Shown here: positions 23,523-31,372 of the stretch, piece by piece
How the letters are laid out: each line of letters starts with the position of its first letter
Numbering within the stretch: the first letter of the stretch is position 1
DNA from: Staphylococcus warneri
Lineage (GTDB): Bacteria > Bacillota > Bacilli > Staphylococcales > Staphylococcaceae
Length of the DNA stretch: 64,000 bases
Direction: 5' to 3'
NCBI RefSeq assembly: GCF_900636385.1
Contig: NZ_LR134269.1
Span: 186,001 to 250,000 of the forward strand
Program-made: the position numbers and the translations under genes
Notes under the pieces: model-generated
Seen by the model: only the letters and a program-made list of their open reading frames with translations
Database searches by the model: none
What the model was told of the DNA's origin: nothing

Positions 23523-24095
23523 TTAGTTGGTAGAAACATGATCAACAGGGCGAGAAAAATCAAGTGTATCGTGTAATGCTGATAAAATTTCTTCTTCTGA
23601 GTAACTGTAATTATTCTCAACCCATCTTCTTATAATTTCAATGAGTCCACTACTATAAAAATCAGCAATTAATTGTGGATGATCGCTGTTCATAATTTTA
23701 TGTGCTAATAAATCGTTATTACACTCAGCACCTTCTAATATTTTCTCACTACAGAATTGAGTCAAACTACGAAAGACATCGTCTTGTCTTGATGCGACAA
23801 GTAAATGTTTAAATACTGGTTTATGTGTATTGATGAAAGAGATAAATGATTCTAATGCATCTGTTGAACCGTGCTGATGTAAAGAATCTAAATCGAGTGC
23901 TTCCTTCATATATTCTGTTAATGAGTATAGTAAGTCATATTTATCTTGGAAATATCGATAAAATGTACTGCGATTAATTTCAGCAGCATCACATATTTTC
24001 TGTACAGTGATTTCATCAAAGTGATAGTCATTTAATAATTCAAAAACTGTTTGATTAATATGTTTTATCATACGTTTTTGTGTAGATGTCGTCAT
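23523..24095 (-). CDS. second TetR/AcrR-type regulator
   Basis: A 190-residue regulator starting MTTSTQKRMIKHINQTV at the ATG eight bases after GGGGAGTCC; earlier in-frame codons run into that site. The helix-turn-helix is DEITVQKICDAAEINRSTFYRYFQDKYDLL (one domain), where STFYRYF is the recognition helix. The C-terminal domain resembles the DhaS/TetR_C-type group. Its promoter contains GAATAGTCATT at 24110, the same word as in the first TetR operator, so cross-regulation is possible. It is adjacent to, but separated by a terminator from, the MMPL-lipoprotein operon, which could be its target. Confidence 0.83.
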   Translation of the reverse strand: MTTSTQKRMIKHINQTVFELLNDYHFDEITVQKICDAAEINRSTFYRYFQDKYDLLYSLTEYMKEALDLDSLHQHGSTDALESFISFINTHKPVFKHLLVASRQDDVFRSLTQFCSEKILEGAECNNDLLAHKIMNSDHPQLIADFYSSGLIEIIRRWVENNYSYSEEEILSALHDTLDFSRPVDHVSTN

Positions 24096-24109
24096 AAGCA
24101 GGACTCCCC

Positions 24110-24120
24110 GAATAGTCATT
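24110..24120. promoter_or_regulatory. operator half-site upstream of second tetR
   Basis: GAATAGTCATT is identical to the core of the operator at 23422 and lies immediately upstream of the GGGGAG ribosome binding site of this gene. The right arm is lost (TTTATT instead of TTCTA), so affinity may be lower. Confidence 0.4.
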
Positions 24121-24229
24121 TTATTAAGATAATATTGATTGATAATTTATCATAGACGTTGTTATTTTACCAAATATAAATGCTTTTTACATGAAATACA
24201 CATTACTGGATTGTGAAGACAATACAAAA

Positions 24230-24266
24230 AAGCAGGACTTGAGCTGTATATTCTCAAGTCCTGCAT
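24230..24266 (-). terminator. terminator of the mmpL-lipoprotein operon
   Basis: GCAGGACTTGAG and CTCAAGTCCTGC form a 12-bp stem with a nine-base loop; on the minus strand TTTTTTGTATTG follows. Confidence 0.9.
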
Positions 24267-24307
24267 ACATGATTGTTACTCGGAGTTATTAGATTTTACT
24301 AGAAGAA

Positions 24308-25234
24308 TTAATGATCAATACCTTCTAACCATTCATCTACTTTATTATCGTTGTCATCAACATAGTCTTTGGCAACTTGTTCTGGATTTTTCTGGTCTTT
24401 GAAGATTTTCTTAGCTAATTGATCTTCATCTTTTTTGCTCCAGTCGTCTGACATACGTGTTGCAATTGTGTATGCTGCTGGATGATTAGCTTTGAATTCT
24501 TTATTAAATACTAAGTTAATATGTTGATCTTCTTTACCATAAATTTTGTCAGGATCTTTTAACATTTTAACGCCTAATTCTTTAGAGAACCAACTAGAAT
24601 CCATTGCTGTAAATAGGATTGGTTGTTGTTGTTTATAAGCTTTTTGTACTGCTTTAAATTGATCTTGGTCAGAAGATTCTTTAAGACTATAACCGTCTAG
24701 ATTATCTTCATCAAGTTCACTTTTAGTTTGTTTCATGACACCATTTCTAGCGTCTGTACCTTGAATTTCTTTATCGAACTTCTTGCTATCCTTTAAGTCC
24801 GCAATTGAGTCGATATTTTGTTCGTATTTTGGTACGGCTAAGCCTACTTTAACATCATCGACAAGGTTCTTTTTGTCATAAACGGATAATTTACTTTTGT
24901 ATTTATTATAGTAACTTTTATCTGTAGATGGGAAAATACCTGACGCATGGAATGAATCTGGATTTTCAGCTACAGATGCATATAATGGACCGCTTGCTTG
25001 TACAGGTGTAGTTGTAACGTCATAACCAGCTTTTTTAAGTACTTCAGCTATGACTAATGTACGTGGCGCTGAGTTATCACTAGCAATATATGGTAATTCG
25101 ATTTCTTTATTGCCTAGGGAAGTATTGTCATCTTTTGATGAACTTCCGCCACCGTTACCACATGCACTTAGCACGATGGCTAAGGCAATAGTGGCAAACA
25201 GGCCTAACAGTTTGAAACCTCTTGTTTTAAACAT
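24308..25234 (-). CDS. glycine-betaine-type ABC substrate-binding lipoprotein
   Basis: A 308-residue lipoprotein with lipobox VLSAC (Cys25) and a GNGGGSSS linker. The mature part resembles OpuAC-type quaternary amine binding proteins: IASDNSAPRTLVIAEVLKKAGYDV, FHASGIFPSTDKSYYNKY and GTDARNGVMKQT-like blocks. It starts 23 bp after the MMPL gene and lies before a strong terminator, so it is co-transcribed with that exporter. No ABC ATPase or permease is nearby. It may serve an importer encoded elsewhere or have become an accessory of the MMPL pump. Confidence 0.8.
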   Translation of the reverse strand: MFKTRGFKLLGLFATIALAIVLSACGNGGGSSSKDDNTSLGNKEIELPYIASDNSAPRTLVIAEVLKKAGYDVTTTPVQASGPLYASVAENPDSFHASGIFPSTDKSYYNKYKSKLSVYDKKNLVDDVKVGLAVPKYEQNIDSIADLKDSKKFDKEIQGTDARNGVMKQTKSELDEDNLDGYSLKESSDQDQFKAVQKAYKQQQPILFTAMDSSWFSKELGVKMLKDPDKIYGKEDQHINLVFNKEFKANHPAAYTIATRMSDDWSKKDEDQLAKKIFKDQKNPEQVAKDYVDDNDNKVDEWLEGIDH

Positions 25235-25257
25235 TCAGCATATCCTCCTTTTTAAAA

Positions 25258-27948
25258 TTAATATCTGTCATCGTCATGATTGAAATCGGTACGATGTTTG
25301 TTGTCAGTATGATTTGAATATTGATCGTATACATCTTTACTATTTTCTCTTGCATATAACATTAATGCATTAAATAGCATGTCTTGATCATTCGTTTGAT
25401 TTGATAACTGTTTGAATAAATCAGTTGTACGTGCTTCGTTACTTTGTGGACCAGATTGAGAGCGACGTGCGTATGAATGACTGCGCTCAGAATGGTCGTC
25501 TAATCTGTCGTCACGTCTTGGATAATTATCGTGACCATTACCTTGTTTATTATATAAAGATTCATAATCTACATCGTCGTTTGGTTCATTGGATGCAAAT
25601 CGTGATACGTGTGATTCGCTTGTGTAAGTTGAACGATGTGTATCATCTTGATAACGTCGTTCATCTTCATCACGATGATATTGACGATCTAAACGGGAAG
25701 GGTGTTCACTTTCAAAGTCTCTGTCATCTCTTCCACGACGATCAGTAGCGTAAGCACCATGACGATCTTCATCGGTAGATGCATGAGATTCAGCTTGATG
25801 TGAATCTTGTTCTAATGCTTTACCTTCGATATCTAATTCTGGGAGGATGCTGCCTAACCATTTAGGTAAGTACCATGATCCTTTACCAAATAATTTCGTT
25901 AATGCTGGAATTAATGTCATACGTACGACAAAGGCATCAAATAGTACACCAAATGCTAGAGAGATACCCATTGATTTGATTTGCATATCGTCTTGGAATA
26001 CAAAGGCGATAAACACACTGAACATAATCAATGCAGCTGCTACAATAACAGGGCCACTTTCTTTAATACCTACTCTAATAGAGTGATCATTGTCACCAGT
26101 TTTACTATATTCTTCATGTACACGCGTCATTAAGAATAGTTCGTAGTCAATGGCTAGACCAAATAGTAAACCGATTGTAATAACTGGTAAGAATGCTAAT
26201 AGTGGACCAGTGTTTTCTACGCCGAATAGACCACCAAGGAAGCCATCTTGCATGACTAAGGTTGTGAATCCGAGTGTAGCCATTAATGATAATACGAAAC
26301 CGAGAACGGCTTTTAATGGAACAAGGATTGAACGGAATACAAATACTAATAATACAAATGCTAATAATATGATAACACCAGCAAATACTGGAATAGCATT
26401 ATTTAATTTTTCAGCCATATCGATGTTGATTACGCTTTGGCCTGTTACTTCTGTATTAAAGTCGTATTTTTCTTTGGCTTGTTTATTGTAATCACGTAAA
26501 TCATAAACTAAATTGCTTGTTGATTGCGCATTAGGTCCATCTTCAGGAATGATAGAGATTAATGCATAATGATTATTATCATTTAATTGAGGTTTTTCGA
26601 CAGTATCGACATTATCGATATCTTTAAGATCTTTTCTCATACTATTTAAATCAGATTCAATGTCTTTTTTACTGCCACCATCTTTAGTATTTACAAGCAT
26701 CGCAATTTGACCGTTATATCCGGCACTAAAGTTGTCAGTAACTAAATTATACGCTTTGTGTGCGGATGAATCGTTAGGTTTTAAGCTATCATCTGGCATA
26801 CCTAAACGCATTCCAGAAATTGGTATGATAGCTGCGATTAAAATAATTAAACTAATAATAATAGCTAGTACTGGTTTACCAACTACAAATTTAGCCCATG
26901 GATGATTTTTAGGGTCTTTACTTTTTTCTGGTTTGTCTTTGATTTTAATACGTTTATGGAAAACACTAATTAATGCAGGTAATAATGTTAAAGCGGCAAG
27001 TACCGCGAATAAAACACTAATTGCAGAAGCGAATCCCATAACGGCTAAGAAATCAATACCTACTAATGAAAGACCGCAAACAGCAATCATAACTGTTAAG
27101 CCGGCGAATATAACTGCGCTTCCTGCTGTACCAACAGCTAAGGCAATTGATTCAACAGGTGGGGTACCTTTTTTCCTAATTTCTTTATATCTAAATAAGA
27201 TGAATAGAGAATAGTCGATACCAACTGCTAATCCAATCATTACGGCTAGTGTTAATGTGAAGTTTGGAATATCGAATACGTTTGTTAATAATGCAATGAT
27301 ACCAATACTTGAACCAAGTCCCATGAGGGCACTGACAATTGGCATACCTGCTGCAATTAATGAACCAAATGTAATTAATAAGATGATAAATGCAGTGACA
27401 ATACCTACTAATTCTGAGTTGCCTCCTGGTTCAGAACCACCGCTACCACCTTGTGCTTGTTCGATTTGAACATTGTGGTTATCTTTCACATCTTTCATTT
27501 CACGATCGATAATTTTCTTAGAAGAATCTTTTAATGATGTTTGGTTAACTACATAATTGACTGTCGCAATTGCAGTATCTTTATCATCATTGACTTGATT
27601 TGTTTCATATGGATTACTTACGTTTTGTACGTAATCATCATCTTGTTTAATATTATCAAGTGCTTTTTCAATATCTTTCTTAGTGTCTTTATCTGTAATA
27701 CCATCCTTTTTATCAGAATGTATTACAATTTTCATCGATGCCTTTTCACTATCTTGATGGAACTCTTTTGACATCTTGTCATTTGTATCTAATGATTTAA
27801 GACCATTCATTGTAATATTGCTATCAAATTTAGGTGCGCTAATTAATAATGGTGTGATGATAACGCCTAGAATCAAAAGCCACGCAATGATACTGACCCA
27901 TTTGTGCTCAGCAATGAATTTGCCTAATTTGTATAAAAGTTTTGCCAA
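25258..27948 (-). CDS. MMPL/RND-family exporter, FarE-like
   Basis: An 896-residue polytopic membrane protein of the MMPL family, with the duplicated pattern of one helix, a large extracellular domain (residues about 35-185 and 395-515) and a five-to-six-helix bundle. MMPL motifs are visible: GLAVGIDYSLFILFRYKE and GLLFGLAIDYELFLMTRVHEEY. In S. aureus the MMPL protein FarE exports antimicrobial fatty acids; sequence recall suggests orthology or close relation, not certain. Unusually, the last 180 residues are a hydrophilic tail very rich in Asp, Arg, His and Ser. It is followed by the lipoprotein gene; an AGGAGGAAATG start context is good. Confidence 0.87.
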   Translation of the reverse strand: MAKLLYKLGKFIAEHKWVSIIAWLLILGVIITPLLISAPKFDSNITMNGLKSLDTNDKMSKEFHQDSEKASMKIVIHSDKKDGITDKDTKKDIEKALDNIKQDDDYVQNVSNPYETNQVNDDKDTAIATVNYVVNQTSLKDSSKKIIDREMKDVKDNHNVQIEQAQGGSGGSEPGGNSELVGIVTAFIILLITFGSLIAAGMPIVSALMGLGSSIGIIALLTNVFDIPNFTLTLAVMIGLAVGIDYSLFILFRYKEIRKKGTPPVESIALAVGTAGSAVIFAGLTVMIAVCGLSLVGIDFLAVMGFASAISVLFAVLAALTLLPALISVFHKRIKIKDKPEKSKDPKNHPWAKFVVGKPVLAIIISLIILIAAIIPISGMRLGMPDDSLKPNDSSAHKAYNLVTDNFSAGYNGQIAMLVNTKDGGSKKDIESDLNSMRKDLKDIDNVDTVEKPQLNDNNHYALISIIPEDGPNAQSTSNLVYDLRDYNKQAKEKYDFNTEVTGQSVINIDMAEKLNNAIPVFAGVIILLAFVLLVFVFRSILVPLKAVLGFVLSLMATLGFTTLVMQDGFLGGLFGVENTGPLLAFLPVITIGLLFGLAIDYELFLMTRVHEEYSKTGDNDHSIRVGIKESGPVIVAAALIMFSVFIAFVFQDDMQIKSMGISLAFGVLFDAFVVRMTLIPALTKLFGKGSWYLPKWLGSILPELDIEGKALEQDSHQAESHASTDEDRHGAYATDRRGRDDRDFESEHPSRLDRQYHRDEDERRYQDDTHRSTYTSESHVSRFASNEPNDDVDYESLYNKQGNGHDNYPRRDDRLDDHSERSHSYARRSQSGPQSNEARTTDLFKQLSNQTNDQDMLFNALMLYARENSKDVYDQYSNHTDNKHRTDFNHDDDRY

Positions 27949-28192
27949 GACATTTCCTCCTATTTGTTTTTTATTCGTTAACTTGTGACGGAACTATGAA
28001 GTTGGACTCAATTTAATTGAGAAAAATCTATGGTGTTTTAAAGTTACAGTTATTAATTTAACAAGATTCAACTGCTTGAAACACCATTAATTTTATTGAG
28101 TCGTTGAAAAATGAAACAGATTGTAAGAATTGTTGGACATTTTATTGAAAAGATAACTCAGAAGTGTGCTTTATGAGCAGTGATAGCAACTG
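27949..28192. other. intergenic region upstream of mmpL
   Basis: Promoter region for the leftward mmpL operon. A 13-mer GTTAACTTGTGAC occurs at 27977-27989 and again at 28192-28204. ATGGTGTTT and AAACACCAT form a widely spaced inverted repeat at about 28030-28086. No gene seen. Confidence 0.4.
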
Positions 28193-28366
28193 TTAACTTG
28201 TGACAAAATGTCCAACGAGAATTAAAATACCTATCAATACTAAGCATAAACCGGGTAAATAAAATTTCTCTTTTAATTCATGGCGTTTTTCATCAGCATA
28301 CATCACTATTTTGGAAATAATGATTAAAATAGCGCCTAATATTATAAGTATGATAGATAAATCCAT
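28193..28366 (-). CDS. 57-residue two-helix membrane protein
   Basis: A short gene with a perfect AAGGAGG site eight bases before its ATG. The protein is helix-loop-helix: MDLSIILIILGAILIIISKIV (membrane helix, given in parts), a charged loop YADEKRHELKEKF, then LPGLCLVLIGILILVGHF. It has no signal cleavage site. I do not recognise the family. It lies between the mmpL promoter and ohr, all leftward, and may be in its own unit. Ribosome binding site and protein character support real coding. Confidence 0.72.
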   Translation of the reverse strand: MDLSIILIILGAILIIISKIVMYADEKRHELKEKFYLPGLCLVLIGILILVGHFVTS

Positions 28367-28562
28367 GTGGATGCCTCCTTACAGTTGTGGTACGGCTAAA
28401 CTAAGATGAAAAGAAATAATTAAAAAATGCTTTATATAAGTTATATTCCCTTTATTCAGTTAAATATGAAACCGATGCGCAAGTTTAATAAAAAACATCA
28501 AAATAGGGATGACTATGGCATGAACCCCCATTGGTGTATCGATACATAAAAATTTATATAAA

Positions 28563-28598
28563 AAAAGTGGGGAGAGTTAGATACTCACCACCACTTAA
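28563..28598 (-). terminator. terminator downstream of ohr
   Basis: On the minus strand AAGTGGTGG and CCCCACTT pair with GAGT/ACTC inside, followed by TTTTTTTATA. It lies 57 bp past the ohr stop. Confidence 0.75.
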
Positions 28599-28654
28599 TA
28601 GGTATTTAGGAGTTGTTCATTAATCAAACGCAAGGGTTCAATAATTGAATTCCA

Positions 28655-29083
28655 TTATTGAGCGTTGGCTTTTAAGTTAACGTCAATATTACCACGTGTT
28701 GCTTTAGAATATGGACAGAATTGATGCGCTTGTTCTACATACTGTTCAGCCTCTTCTTGAGATACATTTTCTAACGTAACTTCAATGTCTGCTGCTAATT
28801 TGAAACCATTATCGGTAGTATCTTTCACTAACTCAATAGTGATTTCAACTTCAGGGTTTGCGTCATTAACTTTATGTCGAGATAAAATTAATGATAATGC
28901 ACTGTTAAAGCATGCACTATAACCTGCTGCAAATAATTGTTCAGGGTTAGTATCGTTACTACCTTGACCACCCATTTCTTTTGGTGTTGCTAAATTTTGA
29001 ACAAACGTGTTATCTGGACTAAATACGCGACCATCACGGCCACCATTACTAATCATTGTAGTTGAATAAATTGATTCTGCCAT
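28655..29083 (-). CDS. ohr: Ohr-type organic hydroperoxide reductase
   Basis: A 142-residue OsmC/Ohr-family peroxidase. The two redox cysteines are Cys58 (GYSACFNSAL) and Cys123 (QFCPYSKAT), and NPEQLFAAGYSACF is the family hallmark. It reduces organic hydroperoxides using lipoyl-type thiols in the cytoplasm. The ATG follows AAGGAG. No OhrR/MarR gene lies next to it in this window. Single-gene unit with a downstream terminator. Confidence 0.9.
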   Translation of the reverse strand: MAESIYSTTMISNGGRDGRVFSPDNTFVQNLATPKEMGGQGSNDTNPEQLFAAGYSACFNSALSLILSRHKVNDANPEVEITIELVKDTTDNGFKLAADIEVTLENVSQEEAEQYVEQAHQFCPYSKATRGNIDVNLKANAQ

Positions 29084-29314
29084 TTTAAAAACTCCTTTTA
29101 ATATAAAATTAAGTTAAATCATATTGCGAATTTAACTAATTTAACTTGATTGAATTATAAAGGTATATACATATAGTTACAAATTATTTGTTTATTTCAT
29201 TTTACTGATAGATTAAATAGCTTCTATTTAAAATGCAAAGTGTAATTTTAAAGTGCTTTGTTATATAATGGAGATGAATTTTAAAACGGCAATTGATTAA
29301 AGGAGATTGAAAAC

Positions 29315-31309
29315 ATGAAAGATAAACAATTCGACAAAGTCAGCATGTGTTTGAAATTATCTTGTTCAGCGCTTTTAATCAGTGGATCAATGATAGGTTA
29401 TGGTTTTGCTAGTGATATGTCAGTACAAGCTAAAGAAACTTCAACTTCACATCATACATCTGAATCAAAAGATGAGTCATTGCAAGATAAAATCGATGAC
29501 GCTAAATATGATATTGATCGACTTACACATTTAAAAGAAGATTCAAGACAGGATTACCACAAACAACTAGATGATGTATCTGATAATGCAACATTGGATA
29601 AGATAATTGAAGATGCTAAAAAAGAAGATCGCAAATTGAAATCATTAGACAAAGAAACGCAGCATTCAACAGATTCAGCTGAAGAAACGCCTAGTGAAAA
29701 GAATGCTGAAAATGTGAAAGATAAAGATGATGTTACTAAAGACTTAGACAAAATTTTAGCTGATTTGGATTTATCTTCAGAAAATGTTGATAACCATCAA
29801 CAAAAAGATGGTGAAACGAGTCAGGCACAGGAACAAGCTCAGCCACACGATAAGCAACAAACGTTAAATCATAAACAAACGTCAGTGTTGGATGATTTAG
29901 ATAAAATAAAGCAAGATACATCATTAGATGAAGATGCCGATACGACACAAAAACAAAAGCGTTCCGATTCATCATCTAATCAACGTCAAGACAGACAACA
30001 AGATTCTAAAAATCAATCACAATCTAATACTAGAGAACTGCCACATTCTAACGCCAAAGAACAACAAACATTAGATGATTTAAAACACATTGCTGACGAA
30101 GCGGATGTGAAACAATCAGATCAAAAACAAGATGGACACGTTGGAAAGATTACAAAAGAGTTAGAGGGTAGTGACAAAATAAATCAAGCGATTTCTAGTC
30201 AATTATCTTCTAATAACATGAACGGCAATCACTACATTAATGATAAAAGAGATACACTTAAGGCATTAGAACAGGATGTCAATCAACAAAGCGATTTTAA
30301 CAATCAACGTAAACAAGCTTTAAAACAAGACATTCGTCAAACGGAACAACGTATGAATCAACAACATGATTTAATACTTAATCAGTTGCAACAATCCAAA
30401 GATAAAAATAAAGCGGCTCAATCCATTTTGGATACAGTGATGAGTCAACATGAAGCGAAACAAGCAATGAAACACGTAAAGACGAAAGGAAAGACAGATC
30501 AACAAATTGCCAATCAAATCGATAAACAGCTAGATGGTCTTACACATACTTCATCAGATAATATTTTAAAATCAATGTTAGATCAATCTGAAGATAAGCA
30601 ACAATTAATTAAACAACTCCTTGCTACACGATTGGGGGATAAGGAAGCGCAACGTATTGCGAAACAATTAGCTAATGGACAATTATCAAACCAACAAATT
30701 GTAGAGCAACTCAAACGACACATTGATAAACAAGGACATGTGAGCGCGGATGACATTTTAAATGATGTATTAAATAATGCAAAAGATAAACGACAAGCGA
30801 TTGAAACTATATTAGCAACGAGAATTGAACAAGGAAAAGCAAAAGTGCTAGCAGATATCATTAATCGTATGCAAAGTGATAAAGCAAGTGCTTTAGATTT
30901 AATCAAGTCTGCCATTAACGGTAAGGCTAATGATTTATTGCAATTGCAACATAAGATGGACAGTGCTAAGAAAGATTTAGACTATATTGTTTCTCCGATC
31001 AAAAATAGACCGAGCATTTTTGATAGAATTAATCAACAATCCAATCAAGGCTCTCGTTTATTAGATCAACTTAATTCTGGTGGTAGTCTATTGGATAGTA
31101 TTCCTGATATTCCAACGCCAACACCTGAAAAAGGCCTAACGCTTGGTTCTAATGATGGATTCCTAGATGGATTGTTTAATGATGATGGTAATCTATCATT
31201 ACCTGATGCAGGTCAGGCAGTTAAGCAACATTGGATGCCTATAGCATTAGTTATAGCCATTATCGGTGGTAGTATAATCTGGTATAGTCAACGTAAAAGA
31301 TCAAAATAA
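29315..31309 (+). CDS. sasF: SasF-like wall-anchored surface protein (LPDAG motif)
   Basis: A 664-residue surface protein with N-terminal secretion signal ending near VQA-KE, long Gln/Asp/Lys-rich helical region, and a C-terminal sorting signal LPDAG at residues 629-633, a hydrophobic span and QRKRSK. LPXAG rather than LPXTG is the form used by S. aureus SasF (LPKAG), and blocks such as KDLDYIVSPIKNRPS, LLDSIPDIPTPTPEK and AIETILATRIE match SasF as I remember it. The C-terminal third has two helical repeats (QLIKQLLATRLGDKEAQRIAKQL and AIETILATRIEQGKAKVLADI, each shown as partial). SasF has been tied to resistance to host fatty acids. AAGGAG precedes the ATG. Confidence 0.85.
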   Translation: MKDKQFDKVSMCLKLSCSALLISGSMIGYGFASDMSVQAKETSTSHHTSESKDESLQDKIDDAKYDIDRLTHLKEDSRQDYHKQLDDVSDNATLDKIIEDAKKEDRKLKSLDKETQHSTDSAEETPSEKNAENVKDKDDVTKDLDKILADLDLSSENVDNHQQKDGETSQAQEQAQPHDKQQTLNHKQTSVLDDLDKIKQDTSLDEDADTTQKQKRSDSSSNQRQDRQQDSKNQSQSNTRELPHSNAKEQQTLDDLKHIADEADVKQSDQKQDGHVGKITKELEGSDKINQAISSQLSSNNMNGNHYINDKRDTLKALEQDVNQQSDFNNQRKQALKQDIRQTEQRMNQQHDLILNQLQQSKDKNKAAQSILDTVMSQHEAKQAMKHVKTKGKTDQQIANQIDKQLDGLTHTSSDNILKSMLDQSEDKQQLIKQLLATRLGDKEAQRIAKQLANGQLSNQQIVEQLKRHIDKQGHVSADDILNDVLNNAKDKRQAIETILATRIEQGKAKVLADIINRMQSDKASALDLIKSAINGKANDLLQLQHKMDSAKKDLDYIVSPIKNRPSIFDRINQQSNQGSRLLDQLNSGGSLLDSIPDIPTPTPEKGLTLGSNDGFLDGLFNDDGNLSLPDAGQAVKQHWMPIALVIAIIGGSIIWYSQRKRSK

Positions 31310-31317
31310 ATTAAAAC

Positions 31318-31353
31318 AAGCGAGACAAAGTTAACTTTGTCTCGCTCTTTTTA
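31318..31353. terminator. bidirectional terminator between sasF and autolysin
   Basis: AGCGAGACAAAG TTAA CTTTGTCTCGCT is a perfect 12-bp stem followed by TTTTT, between convergent genes. Confidence 0.92.
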
Positions 31354-31372
31354 ATGGTGTAATACGAGTGAT

